NCBI GenBank assembly: GCA_900553355.1
Contig: USDK01000001.1
Location: forward strand, 1 to 64,000
Direction: 5' to 3'
Length of the DNA: 64,000 nt
DNA from: an uncultured Lachnospiraceae bacterium
GTDB lineage: Bacteria > Bacillota > Clostridia > Lachnospirales > Lachnospiraceae
Shown here: positions 42,791 through 52,826 of the stretch, piece after piece
How the letters are laid out: the number at the start of each line of letters is the position of its first letter
Numbering within the stretch: position 1 is the first letter of the stretch
The notes under the pieces: model-generated
Databases searched by the model: none
What the model was told of the DNA's origin: nothing
The model's input: only the letters and a program-made list of their open reading frames with translations
Translations under genes and position numbers: made by a program

Positions 42791-43953
42791 GAAGAGACCC
42801 TATATCTAAAAAAGCAGCAGCACTGGCTCCTTCGGGGATCCGTAAGTTTTTCGATATTGTAAATGAAATGGAGGACGCCATATCTCTTGGCGTCGGGGAA
42901 CCAGACTTTGATACCCCTTGGAGAGTACGGGAAGAAGGAATCTATTCTCTGGAGCGAGGGCAGACATTCTATACATCCAATGCAGGATTAAAGGAACTCA
43001 AAAATGAGATCAGCCGGTATCTGGAACGGACAATAAAGGTGTCTTATGATCCGTCCGGGGAAGTGCTGGTGACGGTAGGAGGAAGCGAAGCCATTGATCT
43101 TGCCTTTCGCGCGATGCTGGATGCCGGCGATGAAGTACTGATCCCTCAGCCGAGTTATGTGTCCTATCTGCCATGCGCTGTACTGGCGGATGGAGTTCCA
43201 GTGATCATACCTCTGCGGCAGGAAAATGAATTTAAACTGACAAAGGAAGAACTGGAGGCGGCAGTTACCCCACGGACCAAGCTTCTGGTGCTGCCATTTC
43301 CAAACAATCCTACAGGAGCTGTTATGACTCGTGAGGATCTGGAGCCGATCGCAGAAACTGTGATCGAGCATGATCTTTACGTGGTTTCAGATGAAATCTA
43401 TTCTGAACTGACCTATAACGGAAGCCATTGTTCGATTGCGTCTCTGCCGGGAATGAGGGAACGGACGCTGGTCATCAATGGATTTTCCAAAGGATTTGCG
43501 ATGACGGGGTGGAGACTTGGATATGTATGCGGTCCGGCCCGGATCATCGGGCAGATGACAAAGATCCATCAATATGCGATCATGTGTGCCCCCACTACCA
43601 GTCAATATGCGGCAGTAGAGGCGCTCAGAAACTGCGAGAGAGATGTGGAAACAATGAGAGAATCCTATAATCAGAGGCGTCGGTTCCTTCTGCATGAATT
43701 CAAAAAGATGGGGCTGGAATGTTTTGAACCCTATGGGGCATTCTATGTGTTCCCGGGCATCAGGGAATTTGGCATGACCTCAGAAGAATTTGCCACCCGA
43801 TTTCTGCAGGAGGAGAATGTGGCCGCTGTTCCGGGGACAGCCTTTGGAGAGAGTGGGGAAGGATATCTTCGTATCTCTTATGCGTATTCCATTGCAGATT
43901 TGAAGGAGGCTATTGGCAGGCTGGAGCATTTTATCAACCAGCTTCGGGGATAA
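42787..43953 (+). CDS. Class I aminotransferase (PatA/AspC type)
   Basis: 388 residues. Motifs: GVGEPDFDTP, NAGLKELKNEISRYL, FPNNPTGAV, VVSDEIYSELTY and Schiff-base Lys in NGFSKGFAMTGWRLGY. These resemble Bacillus PatA and aspartate aminotransferases. Starts inside the regulator's stop codon (ATGA). Amino donor and acceptor are not determined by sequence. Confidence 0.9.
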   Translation: MRRDPISKKAAALAPSGIRKFFDIVNEMEDAISLGVGEPDFDTPWRVREEGIYSLERGQTFYTSNAGLKELKNEISRYLERTIKVSYDPSGEVLVTVGGSEAIDLAFRAMLDAGDEVLIPQPSYVSYLPCAVLADGVPVIIPLRQENEFKLTKEELEAAVTPRTKLLVLPFPNNPTGAVMTREDLEPIAETVIEHDLYVVSDEIYSELTYNGSHCSIASLPGMRERTLVINGFSKGFAMTGWRLGYVCGPARIIGQMTKIHQYAIMCAPTTSQYAAVEALRNCERDVETMRESYNQRRRFLLHEFKKMGLECFEPYGAFYVFPGIREFGMTSEEFATRFLQEENVAAVPGTAFGESGEGYLRISYAYSIADLKEAIGRLEHFINQLRG

Positions 43954-44025
43954 GACAGAATATTCAGATAATTTAATTGAACAAAAATAATTATAGATTA
44001 ATTAATAAAAAATAGAAAAATAGTG

Positions 44026-44054
44026 TTGACAAAAGAAAACTCCGGTGCTACTAT
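44026..44054 (+). promoter_or_regulatory. Strong promoter opening an apparently gene-poor region
   Basis: TTGACA (44026-44031), 17-nt spacer, TACTAT (44049-44054). Transcription would run right into the 44.1-44.7 kb region and stop at the terminator at 44711. Confidence 0.7.
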
Positions 44055-44155
44055 ATAATCAATCCAAAGATCAATAAGAAATGACTTCCTGACGAGAAAG
44101 GGAATCATAAAAAATACATTGATTTGGAAATACGAAGAAAAGGAGGCTTAATCCA

Positions 44156-44248
44156 TTGGACACAGCAGCAGAATTTAAAATTCAATATGTCAGTGGTATG
44201 GCAGATTATCGTTCCTATAGAATAAGCCTTTACCAGAAAGAAAGATAA
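44156..44248 (+). CDS. Possible 30-codon peptide
   Basis: TTG 44156 lies 9 nt after AGGAGG. It encodes 30 residues (starts MDTAAEFKIQYVSGM, ends ISLYQKER). The good ribosome site and strong promoter suggest translation. It may be a short peptide or the intact head of a decayed gene, since the same frame stays open after the TAA to 44383. Confidence 0.4.
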   Translation: MDTAAEFKIQYVSGMADYRSYRISLYQKER

Positions 44249-44263
44249 TCCGGAAAATACAGA

Positions 44264-44600
44264 ATGAAAAGAGAAGTCGGAGAAGAAGAAAAGCCGGATA
44301 CAATTTTTAAGAAAGAAAATTCTATCTGCAGACATATTGAAAAAGGATACCACAATAGTTCAAAGATATTAGAAGATGTGTAAAGAAACATTACCTAATA
44401 TATCAGATTTATACGAGACACTATATAAGCGAAAGGTTATAGAAGGAATAACTTAATACGATTATAGACAAATAATAAGGGCACTGGCTATAATTGGAAC
44501 AGTTATAGATATTATAATAGCCATGAAAGTAGATTATATAGATACAGGAGGAGTATAGATAAGGTATCAAAGATAAAAGAGAAGAGATTCGTTTATCCGA
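44264..44600 (+). pseudogene. Possible decayed coding sequence, AT-rich
   Basis: Frames contain protein-like stretches interrupted by stops. One frame reads on from the peptide at 44156 to 44383. The next frame (+1) gives DLYETLYKRKVIEGI near 44409-44453, then after a TAA a stretch containing RALAIIGTVIDII near 44480-44520. Fewer stops than expected for such AT-rich DNA. I cannot name a family. It may instead be non-coding. The 800-bp gap 43954-44752 holds nothing else clear. Confidence 0.3.
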
Positions 44601-44710
44601 GACTTTGAGTTATATTCTATCTATAAAATAAAACATAGATAAAAGGGACGAGAAGAATTTAAGATAAATCCTCCGATAAAAAATAAAAAGTATGATAAAA
44701 TTAAATATAT

Positions 44711-44748
44711 AACAGCCATTATGGTCACGGTGACCGTAATGGCTGTTT
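44711..44748. terminator. Bidirectional terminator
   Basis: AACAGCCATTA pairs with TAATGGCTGTT around GGTCACGGTGACC, followed by TTTTCTTTT on the plus strand. Ends both the 44026 transcript and the convergent dehydrogenase gene. Confidence 0.85.
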
Positions 44749-44752
44749 TCTT

Positions 44753-46366
44753 TTACATATATTTATCAATCGTTGCCCGGACAGCTCCCTTGCCTGCGAT
44801 CATTTCGCGGAAGTAACCTTCGATTTTCTCACCGACACCATTGTCATAGAGGTTGGTAAAGAATATCTTTTCATTGGAAAGGATCGGCCTTAACTGATCT
44901 TTTAAGGTTTCCGGCTTTCCGATCACAATGTCTTTCAGAGCCTCGTTCATTTCACCTGCCAGAGGATCCGGGGCCAGGGTGTAGGAATTACCCTGATCAT
45001 CTACGCCCATCATATACCGGAGAAATCCTGCGATACCCAGCGGGATGGCGGTCAGCCTCTCTGCGCTGCCGTATTTTGCGGTGTATGCCTTGATCGTTTC
45101 ACCGAAGCGGATACCCAGACCCTGGGATTCGTCGGTGCAAAGCCGGATGTTGGTATCCAGAAGATACTCGTTGATAAAACGAAGCTGGAACAGTTCGTCC
45201 ACGAATGCTTTCGGATCGATGATACCAGGGCTTTCAACCATTGGGAATCCTTCATCATAGGCCACCATTTTTGCCAGCTTCATCAGCTTTGGGTCGTTGT
45301 TGATCATAGTGGCAAAATATTCTTCGCCCAGCAGGACTCCGAAAGGACCAACGGCAGAGTGAACCGGATTTAACAGTGCGGTGACTTTCATCCGTTCTGA
45401 TTTGTTGACCGTATCACGGCTGCCAAGATAAACGCCTTTGCCCTTTTCCAGAGGAGGACGTCCATTAGGGAAGTTATCCTCGATTACCAGGTATTGCGGA
45501 TCTTCACCGTTGATAAACGGAGCAATATAAGTACGCTTAGAGGTTTCTACAGGTTCCATATCCTGAAGACCAAGCTTTTCCAGATCTGCCGCAATATCCG
45601 GATTTGGGCGAGGCGTGATCTTATCGATCATGGTCCAGGGGAAGGCGACTACAGATTCGTCGCTCACATAATCAATAAATCCCTGGTCAACGTATCCCTT
45701 TTTCTGCCACTCTTCTGCCATGGTCAGGACAGATCTGCGAAGAAGGCTGCCGTTTTTCGAACAGTTATCCATGGAAACCAGGGCAAGAGGAGTTTTGCCG
45801 CTGCGGTACCGCTCCAGAAGCATGGCAGTTACGATACCCATAGCGCCGGTAGCCTTGTCTGGTCCGTTGTCAATATCTGCCTGTACATAAGGCAGATAGC
45901 TTCCGGTGGAAGTCGTGAGAGCGTAACCCTTTTCTGTGATAGTAAAGGAAACGAGCTGGAGAGAAGGAGCGGAAAAGATTTCCTTCAGCCGTGCCCATAA
46001 AGCCGCATCGCTGCTCTGTGCCTTGATGGCCTCGCCGAAGGAAGCAAGCACCTTGTAGTCTCTGGTCCCGTCTGTGTGAAGGATGACGCTTAACCCCAGA
46101 TTGTCAAAAGGATTGTAGATCTTGTCCACAACATCGTAGTCAAAGGTCTCCACACAGGTAAGGGCAGTGTCAAGATCACCATTTTCCAGCATACCGTCGG
46201 CGATACCGCCGATAAAGATACGGAAGATATTGCCGATTCCGAAGTGAGCCCAGCGGGGAGCTGCTTTTGCCTTTTCGGCCGCTGCTTCCACATCATAGCC
46301 GGGAAGAGTAATGCCCGCCGCTTCCCAGTCCGCTTTGTTTTTGATTCCGTTTAATGAAAGTTTCAT
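44753..46366 (-). CDS. Mannitol/fructuronate dehydrogenase family protein
   Basis: 537 residues. Polyol-specific long-chain dehydrogenase: FGIGNIFRIFIGGIADGMLE (NAD site), SMDNCSKNG, and the catalytic K-x5-N-x2-H motif in KVTALLNPVHSAVGPFG. Family includes mannitol-2-dehydrogenase, fructuronate reductase (UxuB) and altronate reductase. No other hexuronate or polyol gene is adjacent, so substrate is open. AAGGAGGCGC precedes the ATG. Confidence 0.88.
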   Translation of the reverse strand: MKLSLNGIKNKADWEAAGITLPGYDVEAAAEKAKAAPRWAHFGIGNIFRIFIGGIADGMLENGDLDTALTCVETFDYDVVDKIYNPFDNLGLSVILHTDGTRDYKVLASFGEAIKAQSSDAALWARLKEIFSAPSLQLVSFTITEKGYALTTSTGSYLPYVQADIDNGPDKATGAMGIVTAMLLERYRSGKTPLALVSMDNCSKNGSLLRRSVLTMAEEWQKKGYVDQGFIDYVSDESVVAFPWTMIDKITPRPNPDIAADLEKLGLQDMEPVETSKRTYIAPFINGEDPQYLVIEDNFPNGRPPLEKGKGVYLGSRDTVNKSERMKVTALLNPVHSAVGPFGVLLGEEYFATMINNDPKLMKLAKMVAYDEGFPMVESPGIIDPKAFVDELFQLRFINEYLLDTNIRLCTDESQGLGIRFGETIKAYTAKYGSAERLTAIPLGIAGFLRYMMGVDDQGNSYTLAPDPLAGEMNEALKDIVIGKPETLKDQLRPILSNEKIFFTNLYDNGVGEKIEGYFREMIAGKGAVRATIDKYM

Positions 46367-46452
46367 GATGCGCCTCCTTATAAAAATATAGTTATATCAT
46401 ATCATGAAATGTGCAGTTTGTAATATTTTTGTAACAAATTTTCTCGTATATT

Positions 46453-46481
46453 TTGACAATATATATAGCGTATGATAAACT
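46453..46481 (+). promoter_or_regulatory. Promoter of the TPR/P-loop gene
   Basis: TTGACA (46453-46458), 17-nt spacer, TAAACT (46476-46481), in the AT-rich gap between divergent genes. Confidence 0.5.
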
Positions 46482-46539
46482 TATATACGTATAATTATAG
46501 AAATAACAAGCATTATAAATAAATTTTGAGGTGAGAGAT

Positions 46540-49350
46540 TTGGATAAATATGAATATCGGGTAAAAACGGAACAGATGCTTGAATACATGGAAAACAAGC
46601 AGTATAAAAAGGCCATGGAGATCGCGGACACCATTGACTGGCACAGGGTAAAAAGCGCATCGATGCTGAATACTGTCAGTGAGATCTATGAGTATAACGG
46701 AGAGTATCAGAAGAGCCGGGACATTTTATTTGTGGCATTTGACAGATCTCCGGGAAGCAGGAAGATCGTGTATCGGTTAGGGACACTGGCACTTAAGATC
46801 AATGACGTAGAGGAAGCTTCTGACTGCTATGAGGAGTTTGTAAAGCTGGCGCCCAGGGATCCGAATCAGTACATATTAAAGTATAAGATTCTCAAGGCCC
46901 AGGGAGCGCCTCTCACAGAGCAGATTTCAGCGCTGGAAGATTTTAAGAAGGCGGAGTATGTCGAAAAATGGGCATATGAGCTGGCGGAATTATACCATAA
47001 GGCAGGTATGACAGCAGAATGTCTGGAAGAGTGTGATGATCTGATCCTGTGGTTCAGCGAGGGCAAATATGTCTATAAAGCAATGGAATTAAAGATGAAA
47101 TATAAGCCGCTGACGCCGCTGCAGCAGGAAAAATATGACAGCAGGCCGGGGGCTCCTAAGAAAGAGAAGGCTGCTGCGCCGGTTGTGGAAGAAGCACCGG
47201 CGAACGACAAAGAAGAAGAAACGCTGCAGGCAGAGGAGGTCCAGGAAGAGGAACCGCCTCAGACAGAAGCAGTTGAGAGTGAAGAGGAAGAAGTCCAGGA
47301 CGCAGAAGTTGTGGAGGAAGCAGAAGAAGAAGAAGTTCCTGCTTCTGCTCCGGCTGACAATCTTGCAGAAGCCGTGGAAGAAATGGAAAGAACCATGGAA
47401 GATACAGAAGACGAACCTGAGGAAAAGGCGGAGGAAGAAGAGCCGAAAAAGCATTCAGCAATCACTCAGGTGGTAAAGGGCGCGACACTGAAAGAGGCGC
47501 TGGCAAATGGCGTGGCTGTCGCAAGCGGTATTAATATCGAAAAAGAGGCTATGGAGAAAAAGGAAGAAGACTTAAGAATCACCAGCCAGATGCGGATCGA
47601 TGATATTCTTCAGGAGTGGGAAGAAAAGCAGAAGGAAAATGCAGAAGCGATCGAACAGCAGAAGGCAAAGGATGAGGAAAGGCTTCAGAAAGAAAGAGAA
47701 GAAGCAAGACGCCGGCAGGAGGAAGAACGCCGGGAAGTAGAGCGCAAGGCAGCCGAAGCAGAGGCGGCAAGAAAGGCCGCTGAGGAAGAGGCAGCAAGAA
47801 AAGCGGCGGAAGAGGAAGCTGCGAGAAAGGCCGCTGAGGAAGAAGCAGCAAGGAAGGCCGCTGAGGAAGAGGCGGCAAGGAAGGCAGCAGAAGAGGCCGA
47901 GAAAGAAGCGCTTCTTGACAATGCTTTTGCGGAAGGTAAAACACAGAGGATCCCGGATGATCTTGTGAAGCTGGTTGCGGAGATGGATCAGAAGTCAGAA
48001 GAGTCAGAAGATTTCGAGGAAGACTTTGAGATCGAAGACGATTATGAAGACTTTGATGATTTGGATATAGACTTCGATGAAGATTTTGAAGAGGAGTCTG
48101 GAGAACCCGAAGAAGTCGAGGCCGAAGTCATAGAAGAAGAACCGGCTGAAGAAGACTTTGAAGAGGCCGACTTCGAAGAGGCCGATTTTGAGGAAGAGGA
48201 TTTAGACGAAGACGACTTTGAGGATGACTTTGTCGATGATTTTGAGGACGATTTCGAAGAGGAAGAGGATTTTGAAGAAGCTGACTTTGAGGAAGAGGAC
48301 TTAGACGAAGACGACTTTGAAGAAGAAGACCTGGACGAAGAGGACTTTGAGGAAGAGGACCTGGACGAAGAGGACTTCGAGGAAGAGGACCTGGACGAAG
48401 AAGATTTCGAGGAAGAGGACCTGGATGAAAATGACTTTGAGGCAGAGGATCTGGAGATTGAAGAGCCTTCGGAGGAAGAGATCCAGGAGAGAATTAAGAA
48501 GTCTAAGGGAAGCGGTGTTCCTTTTGATACCGGATTTGTAGTAACAGGAAGGTATGACCTGAGCGCGACCAGTGAAATCGGACTGAAGGCCGGACTTACC
48601 GAGGAGCAGAAGAAGCTGTTCTCTTACTTTGTTCCGGTCAGAGGTATGAGTGAACAGATCGTGGAAGTGCTTGACAATGACAGGAGAGCACAAAGAGAAG
48701 GAACATCCAAGACCGGCAACCTGCTGGTGGTCGGACGAAAAGGTTCCGGAAAGACGGTGCTTGCTGTAGACATTGTGAAAGCGATTCAGAAGCAGAGAAA
48801 CTTAAAGCAGGGTAAAGTGGCGATCGTAACCGGAGAGTCTTTGAATAAAAAAGAACTGACGAATATTATCCAGAAGCTTCGCGGCGGCGCGATCATTATT
48901 GAAAAGGCCGGAAAGCTGAATTCCAGAACCATCAAAGAGCTGAATTATCTGATGGAGAAGAAGACCGGAGAGCTTCTGTTCGTCCTTGAGGATCAGCGGA
49001 AGCCACTGGAAAGAATGCTGGCGATCAGTCCGGAATTTAAAAAGAAGTTTACATCGAAGCTGGAGCTTCCGGTATTCATCAATGATGAGCTGGTGACTTT
49101 TGGACAGACCTATGCTAAGGAAAATGGATATAAGCTGGATGAAATGGGTATCCTGGCTCTGTACAGCAGGATTGATGTGATGCAGAGAGAGGATCATGCC
49201 GTATCTGTTGCAGAAGTCAAAGAGATCATGGATGAGGCGATCGATCATTCCCAGAAAGCAAACGTAAAGCATCTTGCAAGACGTGTTTTCGGTAAAGGAA
49301 CTGACGATTCAGACAGAATTATCTTAAAAGAAGAAGATTTTAAGATTTAA
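46540..49350 (+). CDS. TPR - acidic repeat - degenerate P-loop ATPase protein, unknown function
   Basis: 936 residues from TTG 46540 (GAGGTGAG just upstream; GTG 46531 lies within that site). N-terminal TPR-like helices (1-190), acidic low-complexity linker, basic/acidic coiled coil with five AARKAAEEE repeats (about 409-453), very acidic repeats of [10 protein letters not shown] (about 500-640), then a C-terminal AAA-like domain with P-loop [13 protein letters not shown]. The Walker B position reads [11 protein letters not shown], lacking the usual Asp-Glu. The C-terminus resembles CbxX/SpoVK-type ATPases. Single-gene unit. I do not know a function. Confidence 0.75.
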   Translation: MDKYEYRVKTEQMLEYMENKQYKKAMEIADTIDWHRVKSASMLNTVSEIYEYNGEYQKSRDILFVAFDRSPGSRKIVYRLGTLALKINDVEEASDCYEEFVKLAPRDPNQYILKYKILKAQGAPLTEQISALEDFKKAEYVEKWAYELAELYHKAGMTAECLEECDDLILWFSEGKYVYKAMELKMKYKPLTPLQQEKYDSRPGAPKKEKAAAPVVEEAPANDKEEETLQAEEVQEEEPPQTEAVESEEEEVQDAEVVEEAEEEEVPASAPADNLAEAVEEMERTMEDTEDEPEEKAEEEEPKKHSAITQVVKGATLKEALANGVAVASGINIEKEAMEKKEEDLRITSQMRIDDILQEWEEKQKENAEAIEQQKAKDEERLQKEREEARRRQEEERREVERKAAEAEAARKAAEEEAARKAAEEEAARKAAEEEAARKAAEEEAARKAAEEAEKEALLDNAFAEGKTQRIPDDLVKLVAEMDQKSEESEDFEEDFEIEDDYEDFDDLDIDFDEDFEEESGEPEEVEAEVIEEEPAEEDFEEADFEEADFEEEDLDEDDFEDDFVDDFEDDFEEEEDFEEADFEEEDLDEDDFEEEDLDEEDFEEEDLDEEDFEEEDLDEEDFEEEDLDENDFEAEDLEIEEPSEEEIQERIKKSKGSGVPFDTGFVVTGRYDLSATSEIGLKAGLTEEQKKLFSYFVPVRGMSEQIVEVLDNDRRAQREGTSKTGNLLVVGRKGSGKTVLAVDIVKAIQKQRNLKQGKVAIVTGESLNKKELTNIIQKLRGGAIIIEKAGKLNSRTIKELNYLMEKKTGELLFVLEDQRKPLERMLAISPEFKKKFTSKLELPVFINDELVTFGQTYAKENGYKLDEMGILALYSRIDVMQREDHAVSVAEVKEIMDEAIDHSQKANVKHLARRVFGKGTDDSDRIILKEEDFKI
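47764..47898 (+). repeat. Five 27-bp tandem repeats inside the TPR/P-loop gene
   Basis: Five in-frame units encode AARKAAEEE (last one AARKAAEEA). Units differ by synonymous changes, so copy number is under protein-level constraint or old. Confidence 0.9.
48280..48440 (+). repeat. Acidic 30-bp tandem repeats inside the TPR/P-loop gene
   Basis: About five units encode [10 protein letters not shown] variants; the DNA copies are more alike than the 27-bp units, hinting at recent expansion. Confidence 0.85.
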
Positions 49351-49361
49351 GGAAAAAATTA

Positions 49362-49402
49362 AGGGTTTTGACAGATAGATTTGTCAAAACTCTTTTTTTT
49401 TT
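49362..49402 (+). terminator. Intrinsic terminator
   Basis: AGGGTTTTGACA (49362-49373) pairs with TGTCAAAACTCT (49382-49393), followed by ten T. Ends the preceding gene. Confidence 0.93.
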
Positions 49403-49456
49403 GAGCCATCTAAAGTATAATATGGATATATTAGGACAGAAATGTGGGGGTTCAAT

Positions 49457-51367
49457 ATGGCAAAGAAAAAAAAGAAACCATATGAAGTAGGAGAGCTGGA
49501 CCAGTACCTCTATGGCCAGGGAAATCATTATGAGATTTATAATAAGCTGGGAGCCCATATTGTAAAAGACGGAAAGACAGAAGGGGCATATTTTGCAGTG
49601 TGGGCGCCTCATGCAGAAGAGGTATCCGTAGTCGGGGAGTTTAACGACTGGGATATGGAGGCAAATCCCATGGAGAGGGAAGAGCCGCTGGGAATCTACA
49701 CATGCTTTATACCGGGGATCAAGCAGTATGACATGTATAAATACTGCATCAAGACGTATAAGGGAGAATATATTTTTAAGGCTGATCCCTTTGCGTTCCA
49801 TGCAGAATTAAGACCGGGAACAGCATCGAAGGTCTATGACCTGTCCCGGATCAAATGGTCGGACAGTGTATGGATGGAGCATCGCGCAGGCTGGGATCAC
49901 ACCAAGGAGCCGATGTCTATCTATGAGGCGCATATCGGATCCTGGAAGCGGCATCCCGGACGGGAGGACGAAGGGTTCTATACTTATCGGGAGTTTGCGC
50001 GGGAAGCCGTCAAGTATATGAAATATATGGGATATACCCATATTGAACTGATCGGGATTGCGGAGCACCCCTATGACGGATCCTGGGGCTATCAGGTGAC
50101 CGGATATTTTGCTCCGACGTCTCGCTACGGCACGCCGGAAGATTTTGCATGGATGATTAATTATTTCCATAGAAATAAAATTGGTGTCATCCTGGACTGG
50201 GTACCGGCACATTTTCCAAGAGATGCACATGGCCTTGCGGATTTTGACGGGACACCGACATATGAATATCAGGATCCCAGGAAAGGGGAGCATCCGGACT
50301 GGGGAACCAAGATCTTTGACTATGGAAAGAATGAAGTACGCAATTTCCTGATCTCCAATGCCCTGTTCTGGATTGAGAGATATCATGTGGACGGGCTCCG
50401 TGTGGATGCGGTGGCATCGATGCTGTACCTGGATTATGGAAAACAGGACGGACAGTGGGTGGCAAACAAATATGGCGGAAATAAAAATCTGGAAGCCATT
50501 GATTTTTTCAAGCATCTGAATTCCGTAGTGCTGGGACGCAATCCGGGAGCGCTTATGATCGCGGAGGAGTCCACGGCCTGGCCGAAGGTGACAGGACCGG
50601 TGGAAGAGGATGGCCTGGGCTTCAGCCTGAAGTGGAATATGGGATGGATGCATGATTTTACAGAATATATGAAGCTGGATCCATATTTCCGGAAAGATAA
50701 TCATAACCTGATGACTTTTGCAATGAGTTATGCCTACAGTGAGAATTATATCCTGGTACTGTCCCATGACGAGGTGGTGCATCTGAAGTGTTCCATGTTG
50801 AACAAGATGCCGGGACTGGGATTTGATAAGTATGCAAATCTGAAGGTTGGATATGCGTTCATGATCGGGCATGTAGGAAAGAAGCTGCTCTTTATGGGAC
50901 AGGAATTTGCCCAGCTCAGAGAATGGAGCGAAGAAAGGGAGCTTGACTGGTTCCTGCTGGCAGAGAAAGAGCATCAGGCAATCCAGAACTGGTTCCGTGA
51001 TCTTCTGCATCTGTACAAGAAGAATAAAGCGCTCTATGAGATGGATGATTCCTGGGAGGGCTTTGAGTGGATCAATGCAGACGACCGGTACAGAAGTGTA
51101 TTCAGCTTTATGAGACATTCCAAGGACAACAAAAAGAACCTGCTGTTTATCTGCAACTTCACTCCGATGGAGTGGGCGGATTACCGGGTAGGTGTTCCGA
51201 GGAGAAAGCAGTATAAGCTGGTGCTGGACAGTGATGAAGAACAGTATGGCGGAAACGGACGCGAGAAGAAGCCGGTTTACAAGGCGGTAAAGCAGGAGTG
51301 TGACGGAAGACCGTACTCGTTTGCTTATCCGTTGTCACCGTATGGCGTTGCAATCTTTGAATTTTAG
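49457..51367 (+). CDS. glgB: 1,4-alpha-glucan branching enzyme
   Basis: 636 residues from ATG 49457 (MAKKKKKPYEVGEL); ATG 49442 is in frame but lacks spacing to a site. CBM48 (AYFAVWAPHAEEVSVVGEFNDW) precedes a GH13 barrel: VILDWVPAHFPRDAHGL, GLRVDAVASMLYLDY (nucleophile Asp), MIAEESTAWP (acid Glu) and VLSHDEVVH. Forms alpha-1,6 branches in glycogen. No other glg genes adjoin it here. Has its own terminator. Confidence 0.96.
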   Translation: MAKKKKKPYEVGELDQYLYGQGNHYEIYNKLGAHIVKDGKTEGAYFAVWAPHAEEVSVVGEFNDWDMEANPMEREEPLGIYTCFIPGIKQYDMYKYCIKTYKGEYIFKADPFAFHAELRPGTASKVYDLSRIKWSDSVWMEHRAGWDHTKEPMSIYEAHIGSWKRHPGREDEGFYTYREFAREAVKYMKYMGYTHIELIGIAEHPYDGSWGYQVTGYFAPTSRYGTPEDFAWMINYFHRNKIGVILDWVPAHFPRDAHGLADFDGTPTYEYQDPRKGEHPDWGTKIFDYGKNEVRNFLISNALFWIERYHVDGLRVDAVASMLYLDYGKQDGQWVANKYGGNKNLEAIDFFKHLNSVVLGRNPGALMIAEESTAWPKVTGPVEEDGLGFSLKWNMGWMHDFTEYMKLDPYFRKDNHNLMTFAMSYAYSENYILVLSHDEVVHLKCSMLNKMPGLGFDKYANLKVGYAFMIGHVGKKLLFMGQEFAQLREWSEERELDWFLLAEKEHQAIQNWFRDLLHLYKKNKALYEMDDSWEGFEWINADDRYRSVFSFMRHSKDNKKNLLFICNFTPMEWADYRVGVPRRKQYKLVLDSDEEQYGGNGREKKPVYKAVKQECDGRPYSFAYPLSPYGVAIFEF

Positions 51368-51403
51368 AGATTGAGTTGCTGATGATAAAGAATCAAGGGA
51401 TTG

Positions 51404-51439
51404 AAAAAGAGCGCTGGGCAAAAGCCCCGCGCTCTTTTT
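51404..51439. terminator. Bidirectional terminator
   Basis: AAAAAGAGCGC pairs with GCGCTCTTTTT around GGGC/GCCC; lies between convergent glgB and the DUF1002 gene. Confidence 0.93.
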
Positions 51440-51464
51440 CGAAATTCTGATATCACTCAGGAAT

Positions 51465-52736
51465 CTATGGTGTTGTCTGAGCATTCTCTGTTGTACCGGT
51501 ATTGCCTGTAGTATCGGCGCCGGAATTGGTTGTGGTGTCTGCACCAGTACCGTCTGTTGAGTTCTCATCAGAAGCAGCGTCTTCGGATCCGGCATCCTCA
51601 GCTGCATTTTCATCAGTGGTCTCGTCTGTTTCTTCTGTGCCATCTGTCTCGTCTGTGAGTTCATCTGTCGTTTCATCAGTTGTCTCATCGGTGGTCTCGT
51701 CGGTGGTGTCAGTTGTCTCATCTGCAGTGTCGGTGTCATCGCTGCCGCCGAAGAGGTTTTCAAAGAAGCTTACGATACTGTTCCAGAATCCGCCGCTTTC
51801 TTTTTCGTTATCGTCTGAATTCCCGGAATCAGAAGAATCCAGAGTACTGTCGGTCACAACGTCGGATCCTAAGATGTCGTCCTTGGTGTCGTTGATGATA
51901 CCGCCAGTGGATTCACCACCGAAGAATCCAGTGATGGAATCCCATAAGTTGGAGAAGAATCCGCCGCTTTTTCCGTCCAGGTTATCCAGCGTGTTTTTCA
52001 GAGCCTTGACATCATAGTCATACTGTGAGATGTTCTCCATCAAAGAAGTAATCTTGTTCATCTGGTCTTCAGTCAGCGTAATGTTATAGGTCTTGGCGGC
52101 ATCATTGACAACGTCCTGGATCTCGGACGGATCGCTGATGTCGTCTTCGATTACCTGTTCCTTGACGTCATTCATCAGGCCGGTGGCTGCTTCATCGCCG
52201 ACAGCGTCGGCCAGTTCGCCGGTGGTCACCAGTTCTTCAGTAGCCGCGGCTTTCTGTCCTTCGTCAAGAGTCTCGCCGCTGGCGGTCTCGTATGCCATCA
52301 TAATACCAGTCAGGGCACCTGTTCCGGATACAGCGATCGGAGAAGCAGCAACTACGTTACAGTTTTCCACACCGGAGGTCGTCAGGGTACTGGCGATCAT
52401 GGAACTGGTCACGTAGGTCAGGTTTGCAACCTTTACCTGGATACCGCCGTCAGAAGTGGGTTCCACATAAGAACAGCTGTAGGTTCTGGTCCCGATCTGT
52501 TCTTCGGATGCGATCCCTTCCATATACTGACGCTCATCTGCATTGGTGACTTCAATCGTCTGTACCTGATCGGGAGATGTACCGAAATATTCATACATGG
52601 ACGTCTTCTGTTCTTCAGACAGGTTTGCGCCCAGAGTTACAACGTTGGAGCTGTCAGCCTGTACGGCCAGCGGAAGTGAAGCCGTACAAAGGGCAGCTGC
52701 CAAAACTACTGGTAATGTTCTTTTCATTTTTTTCAT
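51465..52736 (-). CDS. Secreted DUF1002 protein with Thr/Glu/Asp-rich tail
   Basis: 423 residues from ATG 52736 (MKKMKRTLPVVLAAALC, signal peptide to VQA). No ribosome site is visible there; ATG 52781 and ATG 52727 are alternatives. DUF1002 domain (VTLGANLSEEQKTSMYEYFG and GTGALTGIMMAYE) covers about 30-260. A disordered tail of TDETTDE-type repeats follows. No cell-wall anchor motif or membrane segment is at the C-terminus. Function unknown. Confidence 0.8.
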   Translation of the reverse strand: MKKMKRTLPVVLAAALCTASLPLAVQADSSNVVTLGANLSEEQKTSMYEYFGTSPDQVQTIEVTNADERQYMEGIASEEQIGTRTYSCSYVEPTSDGGIQVKVANLTYVTSSMIASTLTTSGVENCNVVAASPIAVSGTGALTGIMMAYETASGETLDEGQKAAATEELVTTGELADAVGDEAATGLMNDVKEQVIEDDISDPSEIQDVVNDAAKTYNITLTEDQMNKITSLMENISQYDYDVKALKNTLDNLDGKSGGFFSNLWDSITGFFGGESTGGIINDTKDDILGSDVVTDSTLDSSDSGNSDDNEKESGGFWNSIVSFFENLFGGSDDTDTADETTDTTDETTDETTDETTDELTDETDGTEETDETTDENAAEDAGSEDAASDENSTDGTGADTTTNSGADTTGNTGTTENAQTTP

Positions 52737-52826
52737 ATGCGTGGTGTGTTCACCAAGCCCCCTTTTCCTTGATTTATACATTATTCAATATAACATATCT
52801 GCTCATAATTGCAAATAAAATCTACA

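Noticed and set aside
44105..44353. 82-codon minus-strand frame in the 44-kb gap
   Set aside because: Phe/Cys-rich product with no good start; the complement of AAG-rich DNA. The plus strand has better signals.
47764..48440. Mobile repeat or minisatellite outside a gene
   Set aside because: Repeats are in frame, within an intact ORF, and vary mainly at synonymous sites.
49808..51118. 436-codon open frame on the minus strand
   Set aside because: Lies fully antisense to glgB, which has complete GH13 motifs; product is rich in His/Cys/Ile with no domain, a codon shadow.
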